Assembly (NCBI GenBank): GCA_964602475.1
Contig: CAZRRN010000011.1
Span: 1 to 61,717, forward strand
DNA from: SZUA-448 sp964602475
GTDB lineage: Bacteria > Bacillota > Clostridia > Lachnospirales > Lachnospiraceae
DNA: 61,717 bases
Direction: 5' to 3'
Program-made: the position numbers and the translations under genes
Shown here: one piece after another, positions 17,463-25,875 of the stretch
Numbering within the stretch: the stretch's first letter is position 1
Layout: each line of letters begins with the position of its first letter
Notes under the pieces: generated by a model
Databases searched by the model: none
The model's input: the letters and a program-made list of their open reading frames with translations, nothing else
What the model was told of the DNA's origin: nothing

Positions 17463-17594
17463 TCATAATAAAGTTCATTCTATGAAATAATCAGCGCTCC
17501 GTTTAGGGCGTAGCTGTAGGTTGCTTATTCTTTTTTGGAAGGCTTTGCAGGATTATATTCAGAAGAAGGAAGAACGAATATAGAAAAGAAAAGG

Positions 17595-19541
17595 ATGTAT
17601 TTGGATAATATGAAAGAGAAGAAAGATTTTGTGAATGAGAACGATGAGAGAACAGAAGTTGATTTAGATGTTGCAGCAATGAATGAAGCGCCGGAAGCAG
17701 TTCCGGCTGTGGTAAAATACGATGAAGCCGAGATAGATTCGCGAATTATCCGTGCCGTAAAGGAAATGGGTTATGAAGAGATGACGCCAATCCAGCAGAT
17801 GGCTATTCCGGTGCTTCTCGAAGGAAAGGATATCATCGGGCAGGCACAGACCGGAACGGGAAAGACTGCAGCATTTGGTATTCCACTCATTCAGGCGATG
17901 GATCCGGACAACGAGAATGTTCAGGGGATTGTATTGTGTCCAACCAGAGAATTGGCAATTCAGGCAGCAGAAGAGCTTCGTCTGTTTGCAAAATATATGC
18001 ATGGGATTAAAGTGCTCCCTGTTTATGGCGGACAGGACATTGAAAAACAGATACGTTCCCTGCGAAGCAAAGCGACTATCGTTGTCGGTACACCGGGACG
18101 TGTTATGGATCATATGAGAAGAAAAACTCTGAAACTTGAGGATGTGAGCAAGGTAGTACTTGATGAAGCAGACGAAATGCTGGACATGGGATTTCGTGAA
18201 GATATTGAAACAATTCTGGCTGAAGTACCGGAGAATCATCAGACGGCATTATTCTCTGCGACAATGCCCCAGAGCATTCTGGATATTGTCAAATGCTATC
18301 AGAAAAATGCGGTGATGATAACAACCGCTAAAAAAGAGCTTACTATACCGTTAGTAAAGCAGTATTATTATGAAGTTTTAAGGCAGAATAAAGAAGAGGT
18401 AGTGTCAAGACTTTTAGATTATTATAATCCGAAGCAGTCACTAATTTTCTGTAACACAAAGCGTATGGTAGATGATCTGACCGAGAAGCTGAAAGGAAGA
18501 GGATACTTTGCAGAGGGTCTGCACGGAGACATGTCTCAGCTTCAGCGTGATAAGGTTATGAAGGGCTTTAGGAACGGAACCGTCGAAATCCTGATTGCTA
18601 CCGATGTTGCGGCAAGAGGCATTGATGTGGATGATATTGAGGCAGTATTTAATTACGATATTCCGCAGGATGATGAGTATTATGTTCATCGGATAGGAAG
18701 AACCGGACGTGCAGGACGGAAAGGACGTTCGTTTACGCTTGTTGTCGGACGGGAAATCTACCGGATTCGGGATATTGAACGTACCTGTAATACCAAAATA
18801 AAAGCAAGAGTGGTTCCAAGTGTAGCTGATATTACTGCGGCAAAATCACAGAAGGTATTTGCAAAGGTGTTGGAGCTTGTCTCAAGTACTGACTTGTCCG
18901 ATCTGACCAAGATTGTACAGGATAAGCTGAATGACGAGGATATTACTGCGATTGATCTGTGCGCCGGTTTCCTTCGTATGCATCTTGGCGAGACGAAAGA
19001 AGACATTCCGACGGAATCCTATTTTGAGTCGAGAAACAAGCGTCTTGGAGGAAGAAACGGGAAAAATGCTGGAAGCCGTTACAGTGACTACAGTGCTGTT
19101 GCCGGAAAAAGGAACAGAAGCAGATACGGTCGTGATGACAGCAACAGCTCATACGACAACGGTAGTGCCGGAGAGGAAGGCTACAGCAACAGGAAACGGG
19201 ATTATGGAAAACGATCCGACAATGGTGCTGGATACGGAGCTTCGAAGACAACAAAAGCTGCGAAAACGACCGAAGCATGGAAGACGGAAAGAACTGCGAA
19301 GAACCCCGGAGCTTCAAGAACAGACAGAACTGCGAAGAACTCCGGAATTTCAAGAACAGAAAGAACAGAAAGAACAGAAAGAACTGCGAAGAACCCCGGA
19401 GCTTCAAGAACAGACAGAACGGAAAGAACTGCGAAGAACTCCGGAGCTTTAAGAACAGAAAGAACTGCGAAGAACCCCGGAGCAATGAAAAAGTCTGAAC
19501 ATAAACAGAACCGGGAAAAGGGAACAGAGGCTCAACAGTAA
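17595..19541 (+). CDS. DEAD-box RNA helicase
   Basis: An ATP-dependent RNA helicase of about 648 residues. Motifs in order: Q motif MTPIQQMAIP, I AQTGTGKT, Ia PTRELA, Ib TPGRVMDH, II VLDEADEMLDMG, III SATMP, IV-VI ending in HRIGRTGRAGRKGRS. A DbpA-like RNA-binding region follows (around 430-500). The last 150 residues are basic and degenerate into repeats of RTERTAKNPGAS type. The start is uncertain: 17595 has AAAAGG directly adjacent and 17610 is possible. Such proteins act in ribosome assembly and cold adaptation. Confidence 0.93.
   Translation: MYLDNMKEKKDFVNENDERTEVDLDVAAMNEAPEAVPAVVKYDEAEIDSRIIRAVKEMGYEEMTPIQQMAIPVLLEGKDIIGQAQTGTGKTAAFGIPLIQAMDPDNENVQGIVLCPTRELAIQAAEELRLFAKYMHGIKVLPVYGGQDIEKQIRSLRSKATIVVGTPGRVMDHMRRKTLKLEDVSKVVLDEADEMLDMGFREDIETILAEVPENHQTALFSATMPQSILDIVKCYQKNAVMITTAKKELTIPLVKQYYYEVLRQNKEEVVSRLLDYYNPKQSLIFCNTKRMVDDLTEKLKGRGYFAEGLHGDMSQLQRDKVMKGFRNGTVEILIATDVAARGIDVDDIEAVFNYDIPQDDEYYVHRIGRTGRAGRKGRSFTLVVGREIYRIRDIERTCNTKIKARVVPSVADITAAKSQKVFAKVLELVSSTDLSDLTKIVQDKLNDEDITAIDLCAGFLRMHLGETKEDIPTESYFESRNKRLGGRNGKNAGSRYSDYSAVAGKRNRSRYGRDDSNSSYDNGSAGEEGYSNRKRDYGKRSDNGAGYGASKTTKAAKTTEAWKTERTAKNPGASRTDRTAKNSGISRTERTERTERTAKNPGASRTDRTERTAKNSGALRTERTAKNPGAMKKSEHKQNREKGTEAQQ
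19286..19490 (+). repeat. Coding tandem repeats in the helicase tail
   Basis: Units of roughly 27-36 bp containing GAACTGCGAAGAAC followed by CCCGGAGC or TCCGGA are repeated about five times with AGAACAGA spacers. They encode (R/T)-rich repeats ending KNPGAS or KNSGA. Copy number should vary between strains. Confidence 0.85.
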
Positions 19542-19542
19542 A

Positions 19543-21267
19543 TTACAACACTGCTGTAGAACGGAACTGCTGTCGGTAAAGATTAGCGTAGGTACCTTCA
19601 AGAGCCAGCAGCTGTTCATGCGTTCCGTGTTCTGTAATCCGACCATCCATGACAACCGCAATCTCATCTGCATTTTTTATTGTGGAAAGACGGTGCGCAA
19701 CTACGAGAGTAGTACGACCCTTACAGAGCTCATCCAGCGACTGCTGAATCAGAACCTCAGTTGTATTATCAAGTGCGCTGGTAGCTTCATCAAGAATCAG
19801 AATCGGTGGATTTTTCAGAAAAACACGGGCAATTGAAAGCCGCTGTTTCTGACCGCCGGACAGACGAACGCCCCGTTCACCGATTTCTGTTTCATAACCG
19901 TGTTCAAGAGAGAGGATGTATTCATGAATATTAGCGTGCTTCGCGGCTTCGACCACTTCTTCTTCGGTTGCATCAAGCCGACCATACAAGATATTCTCGC
20001 GGATACTTGCATTGAACAGATAAACATCCTGCTGGACGATACCGATGTTCCTGCGTAGAGATTCAGCAGTGATGGAATGAAGCTCAATTCCGTCAATCAG
20101 AATTTCACCGGAGGTCACATCATAAAAATGCGGAATCAGATGGCAGATGGTTGTTTTGCCGCCACCGCTTGGACCGACGAGACCAAGAGTCTCGCCTTTT
20201 TTTATTTGCAGATTTATATTTTCAAGAACATTTCCTTCTTTGCCATAACTATAGGTAACATTGCGGAATTCAATTGAGCCGTTGACGGTTCCGATATCGA
20301 CTGCTCCTGAAGCATCCTGTTCCGGTGCAGTATCCATAATTTCAAGAAACCGTTCGAAGCCGGTAACACCGTTCTGGTACTGTTCCATGAAATTAATCAG
20401 TGTCATGACCGGAGTGAGAAATAAACCGACGGATACAATAAATGCAGAGTAATCGCCGAACTGGATGTCACCACGGTATAGAAACAGACCGCCTGCAATC
20501 AGTACAATAACATTGAAAATATCAGATATGAATGAGGTGGAGGAATGGAACATTCCCATTGCCTTATAAGCATCTTTTCTTGCTTCAAGGAAAGAATGAT
20601 TACCCTTTTCGAATTTTTCGGTTTCTTTATCATAATTATTAAAGGCTTTTGTAACACGTATTCCGGATATGCTGCTTTCCAGTGCGGAGTTAATCTGTGC
20701 AATGGATTCCCGGCTGCGCTTGAAAGCATCCCGCATACGTTTCCTAAGCAGAAGAACAGCAATCGTCAGAAACGGTGCACATGCGAAAACCATAAGAGTC
20801 AGATAGGGATTGATTGTCAGAAGATAAATAAATGAAATAAGGATGGAAATAGAGGAAATAAGAAGATTTTCAGGTCCGTGATGAGCCAGCTCACTGATAT
20901 CGAACAGATCATTTGTCATACGAGACATGATTTTACCGGTTTCGTGGTTATCATAAAATTCATAAGGAAGCTGTTCCAGATGTCGGAACATATCACTGCG
21001 CATCTGAGCCTGCATTCGAGTTCCCATAATATGTCCGTAATATTGGATAAAATAATTTAAGAGCATCCGAACCAGATAAAGCAGGAACAGCATGGAACCG
21101 AATAAGATAATCATACGGTAATTCCGATTCGGAATCAGATCATTCAGCATTTTGCGGGTGACAATCGGATAAACTATACCAATCAGGGATACAAAAAGGG
21201 AAGCAAACATATCCAGAGTAAATACCAGCTTATGAGGTTTATAATAGACAAGAAATCGTTTCAGCAT
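19543..21267 (-). CDS. ABC exporter, fused membrane and ATPase domains
   Basis: A 574-residue half-transporter: six helices in residues 1-320 and a C-terminal ATPase with Walker A GPSGGGKTT, signature LSGGQKQRLSIARV, Walker B PILILDEATSALDN and H-loop VAHRLST. It would act as a homodimer or with an unlinked partner to export lipids, peptides or drugs. The start has GGAG upstream. Its stop lies 1 bp from that of the convergent helicase. Confidence 0.93.
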   Translation of the reverse strand: MLKRFLVYYKPHKLVFTLDMFASLFVSLIGIVYPIVTRKMLNDLIPNRNYRMIILFGSMLFLLYLVRMLLNYFIQYYGHIMGTRMQAQMRSDMFRHLEQLPYEFYDNHETGKIMSRMTNDLFDISELAHHGPENLLISSISILISFIYLLTINPYLTLMVFACAPFLTIAVLLLRKRMRDAFKRSRESIAQINSALESSISGIRVTKAFNNYDKETEKFEKGNHSFLEARKDAYKAMGMFHSSTSFISDIFNVIVLIAGGLFLYRGDIQFGDYSAFIVSVGLFLTPVMTLINFMEQYQNGVTGFERFLEIMDTAPEQDASGAVDIGTVNGSIEFRNVTYSYGKEGNVLENINLQIKKGETLGLVGPSGGGKTTICHLIPHFYDVTSGEILIDGIELHSITAESLRRNIGIVQQDVYLFNASIRENILYGRLDATEEEVVEAAKHANIHEYILSLEHGYETEIGERGVRLSGGQKQRLSIARVFLKNPPILILDEATSALDNTTEVLIQQSLDELCKGRTTLVVAHRLSTIKNADEIAVVMDGRITEHGTHEQLLALEGTYANLYRQQFRSTAVL

Positions 21268-21317
21268 AGAATGTTCTCCATCAGAATATATTGATTATAT
21301 TTTATATAACTCAGCCG

Positions 21318-21346
21318 ATTGTATCTTATTTTTTGAATCAAGTCAA
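21318..21346 (-). promoter_or_regulatory. Promoter of the ABC exporter
   Basis: On the minus strand TTGACT (complement of 21341-21346) and TACAAT (complement of 21318-21323) are 17 bp apart, about 50 bp before the start codon. Confidence 0.7.
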
Positions 21347-21411
21347 GATTACATTTTTAATTGATTTTCTGGCGGGAACCGGTAGAAACAGAGTGGGATT
21401 TATGGTAATAT

Positions 21412-21567
21412 GAAACCGTAAACGGTTTCAGGCAAGTTGCAATGCAACTTTAGATGGCGTGAGATGCACGCCGGATAATTGGAGGATATGAAACCGTAAA
21501 CGGTTTCAGGCAAGTTGCAATGCAACTTTAGATGGCGTGAGATGCACGCCGGATAATTGGAGGAAGG
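21412..21567 (+). repeat. R2 repeat, exact 78-bp tandem duplication
   Basis: Units 21412-21489 and 21490-21567 are identical over nearly their whole length. Each has three palindromes in a row: GAAACCG TAAA CGGTTTC, AAGTTGCA A TGCAACTT and GGCGTG AGATG CACGCC, then GGATAATTGGAGGA. The last GGAGGA is the ribosome site of the heparinase-like gene. The first two palindromes also occur at 101-208. Each unit also places ATG AAA CCG TAA behind a GGAGG or an AATAT. Confidence 0.95.
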
Positions 21568-21568
21568 T

Positions 21569-23641
21569 TTGAACAGAAAGGAATTTTGCGAAAATTTACG
21601 AAGGCGCGGATATCTGGATGATATGCATGCGATTGCCGGATACTGCAGAAGGCAATGGCCGCGAAGGTCGGATTATATTCTTAGAATTGCAGATGAAATC
21701 TGCCGCCATGAGTTTATATTTGATATGAAATGGGACATGGACAGAGTACAGAAATCGGTGAAATTCGGGGAAAAAGTGCAGTGGGACTACATGCCCGGAA
21801 ACGATCCTGAGTTTGTGTTTCTGTTTAACAGACACCGCTATTTTATCACGCTTGGACAGGCCTATGCAATGACCCGAGATGAAAAATATGCCAGAACCTA
21901 TGTGGAACTGATGACGGATTGGATAGAAAAAATGCCCTGTAATGAAGAAAACCGCTGGCACACATGGAGGACAATCGAAGCAGGGCTACGAGGAGAATAC
22001 TGGATGAAGGCGGTCCTGTATTTTATAGACAGTCCCTGTCTTACAGACGAGGTAATTAAAATATTCTGCGAGTGTATGAATACGCATGCGGATTATTTGA
22101 TCGAACATCATGACAAGCTGCGGCGTATGAGCAACTGGAGCATCATGGAGGATCACGGACTATTTGAAATCGGATGTATTCTTCCGCAGACAGAACAGAC
22201 AAGAGAATATATCAGGATTGCACTGGACCATCTGACGGTAGAAGCTCGGCTACAGATTCTGCCGGACGGGACACAGTGGGAACAGTCACCGATGTATCAC
22301 AATGAGGTTCTGCATTGTTTTCAAGATGTACTTCTTCTTTGCAAAAAGAATCGGATTCCGGTTCCGGAAGCGCTGAATCTGGCTGTAAACAAAATGTCTG
22401 AGGCGAACTGCTTCTGGCAGAAGCCGGACGGGCACCAGTTTATGAACGGAGACAGTGACGATAATGATATCAGAGAAATCCAGCTTGTTAGTTCGTATCT
22501 CTATTCCGATCCGGTAATGAAGCATTTTTCTCTGCCGGAGGTTGATTATGACAGTGCATGGATGCTTGGGATACAGGGGATTCAGGAATATGAGCAGCAG
22601 TCGTCAAAACTCCCGGAATTTACCTCCTGCGCTCTTGCAGACAGCGGAAATTACTATCTGCGGTCAGGATGGGATCCGGATGCTTCTTTACTGCATTTTC
22701 ACTGCGGGACAATCGGTGCAGGACATGGGCACTCGGATCAGCTGCATTTTGACCTGTATGCACATGGAGAAGACATATTGACAGATTCCGGTCGCTACAC
22801 TTATTCCTTTGGACCGGAACGATGTGAATTCAAAGATCCGACAGCGCATAATACGATTACAGTGGACGGGGAGTTTTTTACTGTTTGCAAGGATTCATGG
22901 GAATGCAGTAAACTGGCTGCTCCGGTCAACCAGAAGTATCGTTTCGGAACAGCATTCGAATATGTGCAGGGCGGACACCTTGGGTATATGGATTTGCCGA
23001 ACGGGGTTGCGGTTAACAGAAAGATTGTTTTTATCAAGCCGGACATCTATCTGGTTTTTGATGAAATGTATACCGGAGGAGAGCATTCCTATGAGCAGTA
23101 CTTTCATTTCAGTGAACGCGGAACAGTAACATTATCAGGAACCCGCGCTGTTTATCAGGGAGTACAGGCGGACGCTGAACTGATTTTCATCACAGGAGAA
23201 GAGCCTTATGAAAGGACAGAGAATGTAAAAACAACCGGAGCTGGGGCAGGGGAATTTAAGGTATTCTTAGAAAAAAGCCGGATTGCGCGGGACTATAATT
23301 GTGCAAAACAGCGTGATTGTATCAGAACGGCTTTTCATGGAAATGGATTCTGTTCCACAATCACCTGCATTTGTACTGCAAAGAGAGGAAGCCTGTCAGA
23401 CGATTTTTCAGTGAAAAAGGTTCCGGTTCATTCCGTGTTTCGTAAGGTTACTCACCCGGACAGCTGGGCAGAGGCAGTTTCAATCAGAACTGAAGGAAAG
23501 CGCTATACAGTGATTGTCTGTCATCAGGAGGTCAATACTCCGACGGATCAGACAGAGGCAGACGGTTGTATGGGCTTTGGACAGGTCATTGTATTTGATA
23601 AGTCGGTTGAGACACAGGTTGGAACAGTATTGGTATATTGA
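21569..23641 (+). CDS. Heparinase II/III-family polysaccharide lyase
   Basis: A 690-residue protein of the heparinase II/III and alginate lyase superfamily: an N-terminal alpha-helical toroid (to about residue 370) with WRTIEAGLRGEYW and NWSIMEDHGLFEIG, then a beta-sandwich with the family block GAGHGHSDQLHFDLYAHG and DPTAHNTITVDG. Such enzymes cleave uronic-acid glycosides by beta-elimination. There is no signal peptide, so it probably acts in the cytoplasm on imported oligosaccharides. TTG at 21569, 5 nt after GGAGG from the R2 repeat, is the probable start. Confidence 0.85.
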   Translation: MNRKEFCENLRRRGYLDDMHAIAGYCRRQWPRRSDYILRIADEICRHEFIFDMKWDMDRVQKSVKFGEKVQWDYMPGNDPEFVFLFNRHRYFITLGQAYAMTRDEKYARTYVELMTDWIEKMPCNEENRWHTWRTIEAGLRGEYWMKAVLYFIDSPCLTDEVIKIFCECMNTHADYLIEHHDKLRRMSNWSIMEDHGLFEIGCILPQTEQTREYIRIALDHLTVEARLQILPDGTQWEQSPMYHNEVLHCFQDVLLLCKKNRIPVPEALNLAVNKMSEANCFWQKPDGHQFMNGDSDDNDIREIQLVSSYLYSDPVMKHFSLPEVDYDSAWMLGIQGIQEYEQQSSKLPEFTSCALADSGNYYLRSGWDPDASLLHFHCGTIGAGHGHSDQLHFDLYAHGEDILTDSGRYTYSFGPERCEFKDPTAHNTITVDGEFFTVCKDSWECSKLAAPVNQKYRFGTAFEYVQGGHLGYMDLPNGVAVNRKIVFIKPDIYLVFDEMYTGGEHSYEQYFHFSERGTVTLSGTRAVYQGVQADAELIFITGEEPYERTENVKTTGAGAGEFKVFLEKSRIARDYNCAKQRDCIRTAFHGNGFCSTITCICTAKRGSLSDDFSVKKVPVHSVFRKVTHPDSWAEAVSIRTEGKRYTVIVCHQEVNTPTDQTEADGCMGFGQVIVFDKSVETQVGTVLVY

Positions 23642-23654
23642 TGAGGAGGAGAGG

Positions 23655-24905
23655 ATGAATACAACAGATATTTATTCAGCGGCAAGGGAACAGTACGGGA
23701 GTGTAGGAGTGGATACAGATCGTGCAATCAGTATTCTTCGGGACATTTCCATTTCCATGCATTGCTGGCAGACAGATGATGTAACAGGCTTTGAGCAAAG
23801 CGGAAGTGGTCTCTCAGGAGGAATTCAGACAACCGGAAATTATCCGGGAAAGGCACGGAACCCGGAAGAAGTTATGAATGATCTGGAACAGGTTTACCGT
23901 CTGGTTCCCGGAAAACATCGTTTGAATCTGCATGCGAATTATGCCATCTTTGAAGACGGATTCGCTGACAGGGATCAGCTGGAGCCAAAGCATTTTAGAA
24001 AATGGGTAGAATTTGCTAAAATAAGGGGGCTTGGGCTGGATTTTAATCCGACATTTTTTTCTCATCCGAAAGCACTGGAAGCAACGCTGTCTTCCGAAAA
24101 TGAAGAAATCCGTCAATTTTGGATTCGGCATGGACAGGCCTGCCTTCGTATCGCAGAATATTTTGCCACAGAACTTAACACATACTGTTGTATGAATATT
24201 TGGATTCCTGACGGATTGAAGGATATTCCTGCAGACCGAATGGCACCGCGTACCCGCCTGAAGGATTCGCTGGATCAGATCCTGTCGGCAGGTTATGATA
24301 CGTCAAAGGTTTATGTCGCAGTAGAATCAAAGGTATTTGGAATTGGTCTGGAAAGCTATACAGTGGGTTCTCATGAATTTTATATGAACTATGCAGCAAA
24401 AAATAATCTGCTCTGCCTGTTGGATAACGGTCATTATCATCCGACGGAACAGGTTGCAGATAAAATCTCTTCTATGCTACTGTTCTATGAAAAACTGGCA
24501 CTTCATGTTACAAGAAGTGTACGTTGGGACAGTGATCATGTGGTAATACTGGATGATGAGACCAGGGAAATTGCAAAGGAGATTATTGCTAATGATCCGA
24601 AGAGAGTTCTGATTGCTTTGGACTTCTTTGATGCAGGAATTAACCGGATTGCAGCTCTTGTAATCGGTATGCGGAGTATGCTGAAAGCGTTACTGAATGC
24701 ATTACTGCTACCAATGGATACGATGAAGCAGCTGCAGCAGAACAGAAATTTTACCCGCCTGATGGCTCTGCAGGAAGAAATGAAGCTTTTTCCTGCAGGT
24801 GCAGTATGGAAACAGTATTGCAGTATTAATGGAGTATCGGATGGTATGGAATGGTTTGAGCAAGTGGAACAATACGAGAAGGAAGTTCTTTTAAAACGTT
24901 GTTAA
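23655..24905 (+). CDS. rhaA: L-rhamnose isomerase
   Basis: A 416-residue RhaA converting L-rhamnose to L-rhamnulose. Family landmarks are ISISMHCWQTDDVTGFE near residue 30, LNLHANYAIFED, LDFNPTFFSHP, NIWIPDGLKDIPADR, VAVESKVFG, LDNGHYHPTE and RWDSDHVV. The start at 23655 has GGAGGAGAGG upstream and lies 14 bp after the lyase. No rhaB or rhaD is adjacent, so rhamnulose must be processed from elsewhere. Its place behind a lyase suggests a rhamnose-containing uronan as substrate. Confidence 0.95.
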   Translation: MNTTDIYSAAREQYGSVGVDTDRAISILRDISISMHCWQTDDVTGFEQSGSGLSGGIQTTGNYPGKARNPEEVMNDLEQVYRLVPGKHRLNLHANYAIFEDGFADRDQLEPKHFRKWVEFAKIRGLGLDFNPTFFSHPKALEATLSSENEEIRQFWIRHGQACLRIAEYFATELNTYCCMNIWIPDGLKDIPADRMAPRTRLKDSLDQILSAGYDTSKVYVAVESKVFGIGLESYTVGSHEFYMNYAAKNNLLCLLDNGHYHPTEQVADKISSMLLFYEKLALHVTRSVRWDSDHVVILDDETREIAKEIIANDPKRVLIALDFFDAGINRIAALVIGMRSMLKALLNALLLPMDTMKQLQQNRNFTRLMALQEEMKLFPAGAVWKQYCSINGVSDGMEWFEQVEQYEKEVLLKRC

Positions 24906-24960
24906 AAAAAACATAAAATACAACAATGGAATCCGGATGAATTCCAAGAATGGAGAAGAA

Positions 24961-25797
24961 ATGGCAAGTTTATTTATGAGATTTCCGGAAGGAAGAATCA
25001 AGACACTGACGTTAAGCTACGATGACGGAGTTGAGCAGGACAGGAAGCTGATTGAAATCATGAACAAATACGGATTGAAGGGAACCTTCAATCTGAATAG
25101 CGGCGAGTACGCGGAAGAGGGACATGTATATCCGGTCGGGACGATTCACCGCAGAATGAGCAGAAGTATGGTAACAGATACATATAAGAACAGCGGACAT
25201 GAGGTCGCGGTTCACGGACTGACGCATCCGTGGCTTGAACAGCTCCCGAAGAATGTATGTGTAAAAGAAATCTGTGAGGATCGGGCAAACCTGGAGACAC
25301 AGTTTGGTGGGGTAGTTCGCGGTATGGCATATCCGTTCGGAACCTACAATGATGCGGTTGTTGAAATACTGCGTGAGAACGGAATCGCATATTCCAGAAC
25401 AGTTCATTCTACAGGACAATTCAGAATGCCGGAGGACTGGTTAAGACTTCCGGCGACCTGTCATCATGATGATCCGAAGCTGATGGAATATGCGAAACAA
25501 TTTCTGGAAGGGAATTCCTATGGTTCGCCGTGGATGTTCTACTTATGGGGACACAGCTATGAATTTGAACAGAATAACAACTGGAATGTAATAGAAAAAT
25601 TTGCCGAATATATGGGCGGGCGAGAAGAAATCTGGTATGCTACCAATATTCAGATTTATAACTATTGTAAAGCATTTGAACAACTCCGCTTTAATACCGG
25701 TATGACATATGCAGAGAATCCAACATCAACGGATTTGTTCTTTGATTACGGACAGAAATTATATCAGGTTGCGGCAGGAGAGAAGATAAGCTTTTGA
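24961..25797 (+). CDS. Polysaccharide deacetylase-family protein
   Basis: A 278-residue NodB-fold protein starting at 24961 after GGAG. LTLSYDDGVEQDRKLIEIM holds the catalytic and metal Asp residues, VAVHGLTHPWLEQL provides the metal His pair and AYPFGTYNDAVVEILRENG the third motif. No signal peptide is seen. It probably removes acetyl groups from oligosaccharides or xylan fragments, given the neighbouring lyase and xylanase; it lies 55 bp downstream of rhaA. Confidence 0.88.
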   Translation: MASLFMRFPEGRIKTLTLSYDDGVEQDRKLIEIMNKYGLKGTFNLNSGEYAEEGHVYPVGTIHRRMSRSMVTDTYKNSGHEVAVHGLTHPWLEQLPKNVCVKEICEDRANLETQFGGVVRGMAYPFGTYNDAVVEILRENGIAYSRTVHSTGQFRMPEDWLRLPATCHHDDPKLMEYAKQFLEGNSYGSPWMFYLWGHSYEFEQNNNWNVIEKFAEYMGGREEIWYATNIQIYNYCKAFEQLRFNTGMTYAENPTSTDLFFDYGQKLYQVAAGEKISF

Positions 25798-25875
25798 TAA
25801 CAGATGCCGGATTAAACAGGATGTGAACGTGGAAAGCCATACAACAACTTTTTATTAGTGCAATAGAGCATAGAA

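Noticed and set aside
18943..19485. 180-codon antisense frame over the helicase tail
   Set aside because: It is a by-product of the repetitive AGAAC/GAACTG composition, made of Phe/Leu/Ser repeats.
21412..21567. CRISPR array
   Set aside because: The units are directly tandem without spacers and internally palindromic, and no cas genes are present.
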